DNA from: Ruminococcaceae bacterium UBA6364
Lineage (GTDB): Bacteria > Bacillota > Clostridia > Oscillospirales > Acutalibacteraceae
Assembly (NCBI GenBank): GCA_002440045.1
Contig: DJRI01000176.1
Location: forward strand, 7,811-32,816
Direction of reading: 5' to 3'
DNA length: 25,006 bases
Below are positions 1-7,691 of this stretch, one piece after another (position 1 is the stretch's first letter; the number at the start of each line of letters is the position of its first letter). The position numbers and the translations under genes were made by a program. The notes beneath the pieces are model-generated. The model saw nothing but the letters and a program-made list of their open reading frames with translations, had not been told where the DNA came from and did not search any database.

Positions 1-60
1 TACTTGCCGTATTTTCCGTACTTGCCGTAGTGGCCGTAATACTTGCCGTAATAATTGCCG
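1..60 (-). repeat. Short tandem Tyr-Gly-Lys coding repeat in kinase tail
   Basis: On the plus strand, units such as TACTTGCCG and TATTTTCCG repeat imperfectly every 9 bases over the first 60 bases. Read on the minus strand they give Gly-Lys-Tyr steps, with variants carrying His or a second Tyr. Such a tract can gain or lose units by slippage, which would change the number of phosphorylatable tyrosines. It may continue beyond the window. Confidence 0.7.
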
Positions 61-1415
61 CCCTCGTCAAAGCCTTTCATTCCGAACGGCGAAAAGTCGG
101 GATAAACATCGTTGAGAATGCAGCCCGAGACCGTGCCGCCGACATTTTCTATTACGGTAACGGCGTCGTTCACGGCGGCGACGGGCGCTGTGTCGCTTCT
201 TACAACAAGAAGCGTTTTGTCAACGTTTTTGACAATATCCGTAACGGCAGAGTCAAAAGCCACGGGCGCTGTATCTATAATAATAAAATCCGCGCTGTTT
301 TTGACAGAATTAATAAGCCTTGTAAGAGTTCCGTCCTCAAAGCCCGCCCTGCTTTCGGGGTAAGGATGAGTGTTCAAAGCAAGGTAAAGCGACGTTTTTT
401 TATAACGCCTGAATTTATATTCGCTGAATCTGAGATTGCCGCACAAAAGCTCGCCAAGCTCAAAATTCTTGTTGTATCTTTTTTCAAAAACCTTATAAAG
501 AGCGGGCTTTTTCTCGTCAAGGTCCATAAGCACGACCCTGTTGCCCCTCTCTGCAAGGGAAATTGCAATGTTTGAAGCCGCGGTTGATTTGCCCTCGTTT
601 TCGGCGACGCTTGTAATCGCAAAAACTCGGTCGTTGTTTTTGTGCTTCATATATTCAAGCCTTGCCGCAATTTTGTGATAGCTTTCGACAAAGCGCAGGC
701 TTGCAAAGGCGTTGTTATAAATAAGCAGTGCTTTTTTCTTTCTGTGAAGTCTGTCTTTAAGCGTTAAATGCTTTCTTTCGTGAGGAATTGTTCCGATAAG
801 CTTTGCCTCGACGCGCTCTTCAAAAACGGCTTCGTTTTTAACCGTGTCGCGCGTGAGCGAAAAGAATATGATTGCCGCAAGCGCCAGCGCCGCCGTAAGA
901 GCGCCGATTTTAAGCGGCTCAAATTTAAAGCTGTTTGACGGGCCGTGCGGAACGGACGGGTTTTTAAGAACGTTCAAAGAAGCGTTTGCAAAAATGTTTG
1001 AGGATATTTCGGGATAGACTTTAAGCACCGCATTTAAAAGTCTGTAGGCGTCATACGGGCTTTTTGCGGTTACCGAAACATCAAGAAAGTTTGTGTTTGC
1101 TTTTGTTCTTGCCGTTATTGTTCCGAAAAAGCTGTCTTCGCCGAGATATTCGGCGGCTTTTTGCTTCATTGCGGGGTCTGAAAAGATATTTGTATAAATA
1201 TCGGCAATTTCAGTTGAGGTTGAATAGCTGCCGTAACCGCTGCCCGAATTTACAATAAGCGTTGCTGTCGAAGTATACTCGGGGGTATAAAACAGATATT
1301 TTGCGGACTTTGCGCCGAAAATGCCTATAAGGCCGCAAAGCGCAATAACCCAAATATTTTTAATTATATCTTTTAAAAGGCTGTGCCATTCAAAAATTAT
1401 CTTATTCTTATTCAT
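1..1415 (-). CDS. Wzz-BY-kinase fusion: polysaccharide chain-length regulator and tyrosine autokinase (3' end cut by window edge)
   Basis: Controls polymer length and export at the inner face of the membrane by cycles of tyrosine autophosphorylation (known for Wzc/CpsCD-type proteins). I translated 471 codons from ATG at 1415. A Wzz-like part comes first, with membrane segments near residues 21-40 and 169-187 and an outside loop between them. A P-loop kinase follows: Walker A SVAENEGKST (269-278, Lys276), Walker A' VVLMDLDEKKP (294-304, Asp298 and Asp300) and Walker B FIIIDTAP (377-384, Asp381). The visible end is a tail with seven Tyr between 455 and 469. The last two bases read TA, so the next codon is Tyr or stop and the true end is outside the window. 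The start overlaps the stop of the Ig-like gene by one base (TAATG), so translation is probably coupled. The fused form is Wzc-like rather than the split CpsC/CpsD of streptococci. Confidence 0.93.
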   Translation of the reverse strand, partial: MNKNKIIFEWHSLLKDIIKNIWVIALCGLIGIFGAKSAKYLFYTPEYTSTATLIVNSGSGYGSYSTSTEIADIYTNIFSDPAMKQKAAEYLGEDSFFGTITARTKANTNFLDVSVTAKSPYDAYRLLNAVLKVYPEISSNIFANASLNVLKNPSVPHGPSNSFKFEPLKIGALTAALALAAIIFFSLTRDTVKNEAVFEERVEAKLIGTIPHERKHLTLKDRLHRKKKALLIYNNAFASLRFVESYHKIAARLEYMKHKNNDRVFAITSVAENEGKSTAASNIAISLAERGNRVVLMDLDEKKPALYKVFEKRYNKNFELGELLCGNLRFSEYKFRRYKKTSLYLALNTHPYPESRAGFEDGTLTRLINSVKNSADFIIIDTAPVAFDSAVTDIVKNVDKTLLVVRSDTAPVAAVNDAVTVIENVGGTVSGCILNDVYPDFSPFGMKGFDEGGNYYGKYYGHYGKYGKYGK

Positions 1416-2239
1416 TATTCACCATAACCCACAACAATTATCATTGAGGTGTGCCCCTCTGTATTGTCGCTGTCTTCAACATAAAAATCTGCCGTATAAA
1501 CGCCCGGTTTTGAAAAATCAACGTTTGTGCGGACGGTCGGCTCATCTTTCGGCGTTTCGCCGTTGCGGTCTCTTACGCTTTTGATATAGCTTTTAAAGTC
1601 CACCGAGCGGTTAATATCGGTATAGACAATGTAATCGCTCAGCGTAATTACGGGCGCATTGAGTGCTTTATGCTCGACCGTCACGGGTATTTCAAGCTCT
1701 GCCGTGTCGCCCCTGCTGTTTGTTACCGTGGCTTCGACTATATATGTTCCCGCGGTTCTCTGCGTAAAATTTTGAGAAGTCAAAACAAGATTATCGCTTA
1801 TGTCGCCGTCAATCGCGTCGCGTGCGCCGACCTTTCCGCTTAAATTAACCGTTTCGTTCGTTGAAAAGCACGGAGCTACGGTCATATAAAACTTTGGCGG
1901 GGTGTAGTCGGTATAGCGTATCTTTTTTGTAGCCGTTGCAACGTGATTGTCACTGTCGCACACGGCATACGTTACCTTGCAGACGCCTTTTTCTATAAAT
2001 TTTGATATGGATTCGACAATAATTTTATCCGTAAGGTCCTTGTCCTTTTCGTCGTATGCCGTAACGCCCTTTAAAAGCTCTTCGTCGGTGACCTTAACGC
2101 TCACCTCGGAAAGCTCGCTGTCAACCGTTATCACGGGATAGCTTGTGTCCGCAGTAAGCTTATCTTTAATAAACAAAACTGAAAACAGTGCGGTCACGGC
2201 AACAAAAACAACGCACACCGCTATTTTAAACGCTCTCAC
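1415..2239 (-). CDS. Membrane-anchored extracytoplasmic protein with Ig-like (DUF5011/cadherin-like) domains
   Basis: The product has 274 residues. An N-terminal hydrophobic segment (about 4-24) follows a short basic start and lacks a lipobox, so it looks like a signal anchor. The rest reads as about three beta-sandwich modules (roughly 35-112, 113-192, 195-272) with Ig-like/DUF5011 phrases such as APVITLSD, DAIDGDISDN and PGVYTADFYVEDSDN. These modules usually mediate binding on the cell surface, and no catalytic motif is visible. The GTG start at 2239 is chosen because GGAGG at 2247-2251 sits 7 bases upstream. It has its own promoter at 2351-2379 and overlaps the BY-kinase by one base, so it probably works with the kinase/Wzz complex or its polymer. 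That role is inference; an adhesin or glycan-binding protein is an alternative. Confidence 0.8.
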   Translation of the reverse strand: MRAFKIAVCVVFVAVTALFSVLFIKDKLTADTSYPVITVDSELSEVSVKVTDEELLKGVTAYDEKDKDLTDKIIVESISKFIEKGVCKVTYAVCDSDNHVATATKKIRYTDYTPPKFYMTVAPCFSTNETVNLSGKVGARDAIDGDISDNLVLTSQNFTQRTAGTYIVEATVTNSRGDTAELEIPVTVEHKALNAPVITLSDYIVYTDINRSVDFKSYIKSVRDRNGETPKDEPTVRTNVDFSKPGVYTADFYVEDSDNTEGHTSMIIVVGYGE

Positions 2240-2246
2240 AAATTAA

Positions 2247-2251
2247 CCTCC
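2247..2251 (-). promoter_or_regulatory. Shine-Dalgarno GGAGG deciding a GTG start
   Basis: GGAGG on the minus strand lies 7 bases before GTG at 2239. It supports this non-ATG start for the Ig-like protein. Confidence 0.8.
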
Positions 2252-2258
2252 GTATATC

Positions 2259-2290
2259 GAACGGTTCAAAAAACAAGCTGAACCACGTTC
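2259..2290 (-). promoter_or_regulatory. Leader hairpin upstream of the Ig-like/BY-kinase transcript
   Basis: In minus-strand RNA sense, GAAC-GU-GGUUCA pairs with UGAACC-GUUC. This gives a 10-bp stem with a 2-base bulge and a 10-base loop, ending about 7 bases before the GGAGG ribosome site. No T-run follows, so it is not a terminator. It could affect mRNA stability or ribosome access. I do not recognise a known riboswitch class. Confidence 0.4.
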
Positions 2291-2350
2291 GCCGTCACTC
2301 AGAAATTTTTAAACAGGCAAAATACCGCGCAAGCTTTGCCACTTTAATTT

Positions 2351-2379
2351 ATTATAAAATAAGACTTTAAAAAAATCAA
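2351..2379 (-). promoter_or_regulatory. Sigma-A-type promoter for Ig-like/BY-kinase genes
   Basis: On the minus strand, -35 TTGATT (plus 2374-2379) is separated by exactly 17 bases from a perfect -10 TATAAT (plus 2351-2356). The predicted start near 2343 gives a leader of about 100 bases. The hexamers and spacing match the promoter at 24724-24752. It sits in an AT-rich gap of 194 bases with no gene, directly after the NTP_transf_5 gene. I see no convincing terminator in that gap. Confidence 0.7.
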
Positions 2380-2433
2380 CAATATGCGACATAAAATACG
2401 CTTTATATTTTTCAAAAGTGAAAAAACACAGCG

Positions 2434-3585
2434 TCACAGTCCTATTCCGCGCATAAACGAGTCAAAAGTCTCGACTTCGGAAATTTCGGCTTTTTTAATA
2501 TTTGCAAGCTCTTTTATCTTTTGCGGTAAAAGCCCGATGTTTTTAAACACTCTTACAATCCACGCAAGCGGCAGTAAAAGCCTTGAGCGTTTTAAAAACG
2601 TATATCTGTTTTCGAGCTGTTTTGCCGGCGGGAAAAGAATTTTAAGCGCCGTTCTTTTTTTAGAGCGTTCCTCTTCCCTGAGTTTTATGGCGGAATTGTC
2701 GCGCGAATGGCCGAAAATGTCGGAGTCAAGCGTAAATTCAAGAAGCTTTGAAAGCTCTTCGCTGCAGTTTTCAAAATCGCACGAAGCTTTTACATAAAAC
2801 CACTCGTTCACAGCGGAAAGCACCGTGTGAAAAAAGCGTTCAAGCCCCAGCTTTTTAAACTCTTCTTCTGTCCTTTCCCACGAAATAACGCTGTCATAGC
2901 GCAAAATGTAAAGCGCAACGTCAAGATACATTCTTATTCCGGCGCCGCCCGTTGAAATGTGCTTTGCAAGGTGGCAGATAATATATATCAGATGAAATTC
3001 CGTGTCGGGCATAAATCTTAACCCCGAATCTTTTTTTGCGTGAAGCCACGCCGAAGAAAAATATTCGGTCATATCAGCCCTGTTTTTAAGCCGCACGTCA
3101 AAAAGATTTGTGTGAATTTCGTAATACTCGTCGTCTTTAATATATGAATAAGTCGGCTCCCAATCGTTTTTCACGGTATAACCGAGGCTTTTCATAAGAC
3201 TGTCACAGCGCTTGCGGTCTTTTTCGTGAATAAGTATGTCTATATCACCGAAGCTTCTTAATTCTTTAACGGGGTAAAGCTCTCTTATATAATACCCCTT
3301 TACGGGCATATGCTCTATTTTGTTTTCGCTCAAAATTTCGGAAAGCTTTAAAAACTTTGAACAGCGCACCGTGCTTTCAAAAAGTGCGGAATAATAAGCC
3401 GCAGAAAGCTTCTCCGCTTTGTCCGAGTCAAAAACGGAGCAGCGCTTGTTCATATACGCAAAAATGCCCAAAAGCTTTTGCCTGTAAGCAAATTTTAAAA
3501 GCTCTTCAATATTTGATTTTCCGCTGAGCTTCGGCTCTTCGCCGTAAATAAACGCACGAAGAAGCTCAAGAACATCTTCAAACAT
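2434..3585 (-). CDS. NTP_transf_5-family putative nucleotidyltransferase
   Basis: The product has 383 residues and no membrane segment. The family signature is clear around residues 95-120: VKGYYIRELYP followed by RSFGDIDILIH, that is Lys-Gly, then Arg, then Gly-Asp-Ile-Asp. This is the metal-binding DxD of the DNA-polymerase-beta-like nucleotidyltransferase fold (PF14907 type). Members are common in capsule clusters and beside sugar-processing genes, but their substrate is not established. The ATG at 3585 has AAAGGA about 7 bases upstream, and only 10 bases separate it from the acyltransferase before it. It is the last gene of the long operon before the second promoter. It could modify a sugar or a protein; assigning a cytidylyl- or nucleotide-sugar synthase role would be overreach. 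Confidence 0.8.
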   Translation of the reverse strand: MFEDVLELLRAFIYGEEPKLSGKSNIEELLKFAYRQKLLGIFAYMNKRCSVFDSDKAEKLSAAYYSALFESTVRCSKFLKLSEILSENKIEHMPVKGYYIRELYPVKELRSFGDIDILIHEKDRKRCDSLMKSLGYTVKNDWEPTYSYIKDDEYYEIHTNLFDVRLKNRADMTEYFSSAWLHAKKDSGLRFMPDTEFHLIYIICHLAKHISTGGAGIRMYLDVALYILRYDSVISWERTEEEFKKLGLERFFHTVLSAVNEWFYVKASCDFENCSEELSKLLEFTLDSDIFGHSRDNSAIKLREEERSKKRTALKILFPPAKQLENRYTFLKRSRLLLPLAWIVRVFKNIGLLPQKIKELANIKKAEISEVETFDSFMRGIGL

Positions 3586-3595
3586 AATAAATCCT

Positions 3596-4636
3596 TTACA
3601 CTGTTGTTTTTCTTTCGGCGATTACTTTGTTAATACCTTTTTTTACAAAGAAAATCGAGTAATGCAACGCATAAGACAAAGCTATTGACCCTGCGATAAC
3701 GGCAATACCGAATAAATCTATATTGTACTTATCTAAGCCCGCGTCCCGCAAAACAAGCAGAACAAAACCGTGTGTAACATAAAGCTCATAAGAAACCCGG
3801 CTCAAGGAGCGCATAACGGGGCTTTGAAGTTTGACTTTTGAGCAAAACATAAATGTAAGAACAGCAAAAGCCGTGGCATATATTCCGACAGAAGCATCCC
3901 ACTCAAGTGAGAAAAATTCGGTTCGTCTTATATAAAATACAAAGAATATAGCCGTAAGCGCGAAGAAAATAATCCAAAAGAATTTTTTGATTGCCTTTTC
4001 AAGCGGGTCTTTATACAGGCTGTATAAAGACCCGAGCACAAAGCAATGAGCTACGACACGCCAGCCGTTGTCGTATTTCATTAAAAAGCACCATGCAGTA
4101 TATATACAATAAAACACGGCAAGTCCGACGATATATACACCTTTTTTGCCTTTTGACAGCTTTGCCGCAAATAAAAAAGCAAAATAAAAATAGACTATCG
4201 CAAAAACGAACCAGGAATACTCGACAACCGTTTTCCCCGTACCGATTGACTCCAAAATGTCGGTGAAGGTTACTTTCTTATAAATTGCCGAAATCACAAA
4301 CATTATTAAAAACGGCGTCAAAAGCGGTCCGATGCGTCTTTTTACAAATCCGTGAAGATAGCCGCTTTGCTTTTTTTGCCATTGGTATGTAAGACCGTAT
4401 CCCGAAATAACGAAAAAGACGGCAACGCCGATATAACCAAATCCTCCGCAATACCTGAATATATATCCGTGTGACTCGACGCCGTAAATGTGAAAAAGCA
4501 TAACAAAAACGGCAAATATGCCCTTGAGAATGTTGCATTGCTCAACCGAAATATAATCGTCAAAGAACTTTCCGCGTCCGGCATATTTTGCTTTAAAAAG
4601 CACAGTCAGGCCGAATAAAACTATAACAATATCCAC
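3596..4636 (-). CDS. Membrane acyltransferase, acyltransferase_3/OafA family
   Basis: The product has 346 residues and about ten hydrophobic segments. The family's N-terminal signature is present: LKGIFAVFVMLFHIYG with the likely catalytic His49, then FFVISGYG near 74-81 and an arginine-rich loop (KRRIGPLLTPF). Such proteins move acyl groups, often acetyl, onto sugars at or across the membrane. Here it most likely O-acylates the polymer or its lipid-linked repeat. The GTG start at 4636 is supported by GGGGA about 8 bases upstream. A 13-base gap separates it from the phosphoesterase gene. The acyl donor and the sugar position cannot be told from sequence. Confidence 0.88.
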   Translation of the reverse strand: MDIVIVLFGLTVLFKAKYAGRGKFFDDYISVEQCNILKGIFAVFVMLFHIYGVESHGYIFRYCGGFGYIGVAVFFVISGYGLTYQWQKKQSGYLHGFVKRRIGPLLTPFLIMFVISAIYKKVTFTDILESIGTGKTVVEYSWFVFAIVYFYFAFLFAAKLSKGKKGVYIVGLAVFYCIYTAWCFLMKYDNGWRVVAHCFVLGSLYSLYKDPLEKAIKKFFWIIFFALTAIFFVFYIRRTEFFSLEWDASVGIYATAFAVLTFMFCSKVKLQSPVMRSLSRVSYELYVTHGFVLLVLRDAGLDKYNIDLFGIAVIAGSIALSYALHYSIFFVKKGINKVIAERKTTV

Positions 4637-4649
4637 AACGTTTCCCCAA

Positions 4650-5507
4650 TCATTCTATATCAATAACACATATTTCGGGCAGGTTATTTATACGCGGCAA
4701 AACGCCGTATCCCGCAAGCCCCGCCGAAATTATCATCTGCATATTGTTGCCGAGGTCAAAATATCCCTTGTCATATTCGGGTAAAAAGCCCTGCATCGGG
4801 GCTATAAGCCCACCTAAAAACGGCAATCTTACAAGCCCGCCGTGCGTATGGCCGCTTAAAACAAGGTCAACGTCCCAAAGATTTGCCGCACCGTTGAAAA
4901 TAAAGGTGTCGGGCATATGGGCAAGGCATATTTTAGGGCGGTCCGTATTCTGAAAATCGCTTAAAAAGATATATTCGGGCGAAGATTCAAACTCTTCTTT
5001 TGTTCTGCCGAACATAAAGCCATGGCCGAGAGTGCCGCCCAGGCGAACAGACTGACCTGCGATTTCGACGTCAACATAAGAATCGTTTAGAACCGGCACG
5101 CCGAGAGCCTCAATTTTTTCATAAAGCTCCGTGCTTTCGCCGACATATTCCTGCTCGTGATTGCCGGGTGCGTAATAAACCGGCGCAATTTTTTTAAGCT
5201 CTTCAAGAAGCTTTAAAAAGCGCTCGACGTCTTTTTCGTCGGAATTTCTGCTTATCATATCGCCGTCGGCAAAGATAACATCGGGCTTTTGCTCTTTGAT
5301 TTTTTCTAAAAGCCGCGCGTTGTCTTTTCCGAACTGCCTTGAATGAAGGTCGCTTATAAGCACGGCGCGAAAAGGAGAAGTAACGCCTTTGAGCGTGACC
5401 TCGTAATTTGTGACCTTTAAGCCGAAAAAGCACACAGCGGCAGAAGCCGAAAAAGCCAAAATTACAATTAAACAAAATATCAGTAAAATTTTTATCGGCA
5501 ATTTCAT
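4650..5507 (-). CDS. Membrane-anchored metallophosphoesterase, YkuE-like
   Basis: The product has 285 residues. An N-terminal anchor (about 5-29) places the catalytic part outside the membrane. Calcineurin-type metal ligands appear in order: SDLH (Asp53, His55), DGD (Asp83), GNHE (115-118), AHMPD (His197) and GHTHGG (His220, His222). The set is complete, so the enzyme should be active on a phosphoester. Relatives act on lipid or sugar phosphates, for example UDP-diacylglucosamine-type or cell-wall substrates. Beside a Stealth sugar-phosphate transferase it may trim phosphate in the same polymer or recycle a lipid carrier (inference). I chose ATG at 5507, one base after the preceding stop, because GAGGA lies about 11 bases upstream. 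A longer frame from ATG at 5525 is possible but has no visible ribosome site and overlaps the upstream gene by 17 bases. Confidence 0.88.
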   Translation of the reverse strand: MKLPIKILLIFCLIVILAFSASAAVCFFGLKVTNYEVTLKGVTSPFRAVLISDLHSRQFGKDNARLLEKIKEQKPDVIFADGDMISRNSDEKDVERFLKLLEELKKIAPVYYAPGNHEQEYVGESTELYEKIEALGVPVLNDSYVDVEIAGQSVRLGGTLGHGFMFGRTKEEFESSPEYIFLSDFQNTDRPKICLAHMPDTFIFNGAANLWDVDLVLSGHTHGGLVRLPFLGGLIAPMQGFLPEYDKGYFDLGNNMQMIISAGLAGYGVLPRINNLPEICVIDIE

Positions 5508-5508
5508 T

Positions 5509-6684
5509 TTAATCAATTTCCTCATAAAATCTGTTCATTATATCACTGTTTGACTTTTCAAAATCCGTATTTTGCGCGCCGCATTTCAGTTTTTGCAAAA
5601 GCCCGGGGGTATTTATTACACTTTCTGCGGCAGAGGCAATGCTCTCACATGATATATCACATAAAACCCCGTTCTCTCCGTCGGTTATAATTTCAGTACC
5701 GCCGTCGGTTTTTGTCGAAACCACAGGCACACCGAGGGTGAGCGCTTCGGTTATTGTGAGTCCGAATGCTTCTATTCTGCTTGACTGGACAAACAGGTCT
5801 GCCTGTTTTATGTAGGGATACGGATTAACTTGTTTGCCGAGAAAAGCAAACACCTCTTCAACTCCGCATTCTTTAGCCTGATTTTTAAGCGCCGCTTCTT
5901 CGGGTCCTTCGCCCAAAACATACCACTTTATGTTTAAGCCTTTTTCAAGAAGGCTTTTGCACGCTTTTATTGCAAGGTCAAAGCCCTTGTCTTTATTTAG
6001 CCTTCCGCAGGAAACTATGTTAAATGTATCGCCGCCAAAATGCTGCTCAGGCTCTTTTGCGGCATATTCCTTTATTGAAACGGTGTCCACCAAATTGTGA
6101 AGCGCTTCGATTTTATTCGCATATTCCGGCATAAACGATTTTAATCTGTCGGCAATATTTTGGCTTACGGCAAAAATGCGCGAACACCTTTTATAGCCTT
6201 CGGAATCATGAAAAACGCGTCTTAAATCGCTGTAATGATAAAAGCATATATATTTTTTGGCATCAACGGCTTTTACTGCTGTTCCGCATATTCCCGAGCT
6301 GAATAAAAACGCGGCGTCAAAGCCGTTTTGTGGCATATTCTTTCGTATATATCGCGCATAAAGCCTCTCTTCAACGGGACGAACAAAAAAGCCAAGAAAC
6401 TTCCGGATAAATAACCGCAGCGGAGAAGCGTTCATCGGCTTTTCGCTTATCGAAAACAGCCGCGAATACTTATATTTCTCGGGAAAGGATATTTCGGAAC
6501 ATCTGTCGGCAACAAGAAGCCTGCACTGTTTTGGGATTTTGTGTGCAAATTCCGTATGGTTTGACAGTATAAGGCACGTTACGTCATATTTTTCATAATC
6601 GAACCTGTTCAATATATTCACAAGAGCTGTTTCAATGCCGCCTATCCACAATGCGGAATGAATAAAAATAACTTTCTTTTTCAT
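5509..6684 (-). CDS. Glycosyltransferase family 4
   Basis: The product has 391 residues, normal for a GT-B fold retaining transferase. The N-terminal acceptor domain opens with KVIFIHSALWIGGIETAL, the glycine-rich start typical of GT4. The C-terminal donor domain has CGRLNKDKG, an LGEGPEE segment and the EX7E motif in SSRIEAFGLTITEALTLG. It adds a sugar from a nucleotide donor to the growing chain on the cytoplasmic face. Its ATG overlaps the Stealth gene's stop in an ATGA, so it is probably co-translated with that gene. Sitting among the decorating enzymes rather than with the main transferase block, it may build a side branch (inference). The sugar is not predictable. Confidence 0.9.
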   Translation of the reverse strand: MKKKVIFIHSALWIGGIETALVNILNRFDYEKYDVTCLILSNHTEFAHKIPKQCRLLVADRCSEISFPEKYKYSRLFSISEKPMNASPLRLFIRKFLGFFVRPVEERLYARYIRKNMPQNGFDAAFLFSSGICGTAVKAVDAKKYICFYHYSDLRRVFHDSEGYKRCSRIFAVSQNIADRLKSFMPEYANKIEALHNLVDTVSIKEYAAKEPEQHFGGDTFNIVSCGRLNKDKGFDLAIKACKSLLEKGLNIKWYVLGEGPEEAALKNQAKECGVEEVFAFLGKQVNPYPYIKQADLFVQSSRIEAFGLTITEALTLGVPVVSTKTDGGTEIITDGENGVLCDISCESIASAAESVINTPGLLQKLKCGAQNTDFEKSNSDIMNRFYEEID

Positions 6685-7682
6685 TTTTCAAATTCACTTT
6701 TATCGGGTAAAATTTCGCCGAAAGCGTCTTTCAGCTTTTTTGACAAAACGTCAAAATCAATGTTGTCTTCGGGGTCGTTTATGCAAATCATATCGTGGCT
6801 TTGAGATTTTATTATATCGCAAAGCTCTTTTTCGGTATTTTCCGTTACAGAGGACACGATATTATCCGTATTAAACGGCGAAAACATACCGCTTGCAATT
6901 TGCCACCAAAGGCAAACCCACTGGTTAACGTCCGCCCTGTCGCGAAAGCGGTGCGACGAGGTGCTGTGTAAAAGCTCCGGCTCTTTTTCCCAAACGTCGC
7001 AAAAAGTGCTTTTTAAATATGCCGCGGGGGCGTGCAGATTTTTAAAGCCGGTAAAATAATCGGGAAAAAGCATTTCAAGAGCGAGCGTTCTCATATTTTC
7101 TTTAGCGCCGTATGCTTTATTTACATATTTATTACGGTATTTTTTAAGCTGCTCTTTTTTGCAAAAATGCGCGTTTACAACAGAAAGGTCATTTACGGCG
7201 GCATGCTGCCAAACGCCGAAGTTGCCCTTTAATTCAATCGGTCTTTCAACCGCGCACGTACACGGAAGCCCGTCTTTAAAAAACGCAGTTTCACTGAGCG
7301 GTCTTAAAAGAAAAGTATCGTCGTTAAAATACACAAAATGCTCCGAAAGCCCGGGAATCCTGTGCATATTCATTTCAATTGCGTGAGAGCTGAACGTGGG
7401 CAAATACTCTTCGGGAATAAAATCGCTGTGCTTTACTATATTGAGCTTCTTTGACGCGGTGTTAAGAAAGCCCGGCAAATGACCGCATGTTACAAAATGA
7501 ATTTTTCTTACCCACGGCGCAAATTTTTCGACCGCCCTGAACCAATACGGCATAAGCCCCCAATCACGATAGCGGTTTGAAGAGTTGCTGTCGTTAAGGC
7601 TTTCGCCCTGATATTTTGCTTTTTCTTTTTGCCACTCAGGGTCGTTGCCGTCAACCCACAAAACAACAAAATCTATATCCAT
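6681..7682 (-). CDS. Stealth-family sugar-1-phosphate transferase
   Basis: The product has 333 residues. All four Stealth regions can be seen. CR1 is IDFVVLWVDGNDPEW (3-17). CR2 spans about 34-130, with RYRDWGLMPYWFRAVEKFAP, LPTFSSHAIEMNMHRIPGLS and FVYFNDDTFL. CR3 lies around HAPAAYLKS (218-226) through the Trp-rich stretch near 255-265. CR4 is ICINDPEDN near the end. Known bacterial members transfer hexose-1-phosphate (for example GlcNAc-1-P) to form phosphodiester-linked capsule. This predicts phosphate in the polymer backbone or side chain. The ATG at 7682 has AGAGG about 6 bases upstream, and the upstream acyltransferase ends 10 bases before it. Confidence in the family is high; the donor sugar is unknown. 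Confidence 0.93.
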   Translation of the reverse strand: MDIDFVVLWVDGNDPEWQKEKAKYQGESLNDSNSSNRYRDWGLMPYWFRAVEKFAPWVRKIHFVTCGHLPGFLNTASKKLNIVKHSDFIPEEYLPTFSSHAIEMNMHRIPGLSEHFVYFNDDTFLLRPLSETAFFKDGLPCTCAVERPIELKGNFGVWQHAAVNDLSVVNAHFCKKEQLKKYRNKYVNKAYGAKENMRTLALEMLFPDYFTGFKNLHAPAAYLKSTFCDVWEKEPELLHSTSSHRFRDRADVNQWVCLWWQIASGMFSPFNTDNIVSSVTENTEKELCDIIKSQSHDMICINDPEDNIDFDVLSKKLKDAFGEILPDKSEFEK

Positions 7683-7691
7683 AAAAACCTC

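Noticed and set aside
30..575. Plus-strand open frame of 181 codons
   Set aside because: It is antisense to the BY-kinase, whose Walker motifs are clear; the plus-strand reading has no domain and no ribosome site.
2398..2434. Terminator after the NTP_transf_5 gene
   Set aside because: ACGCT and AGCGT are far apart with only short inner pairing and no proper T-run after a GC stem; read-through is possible.
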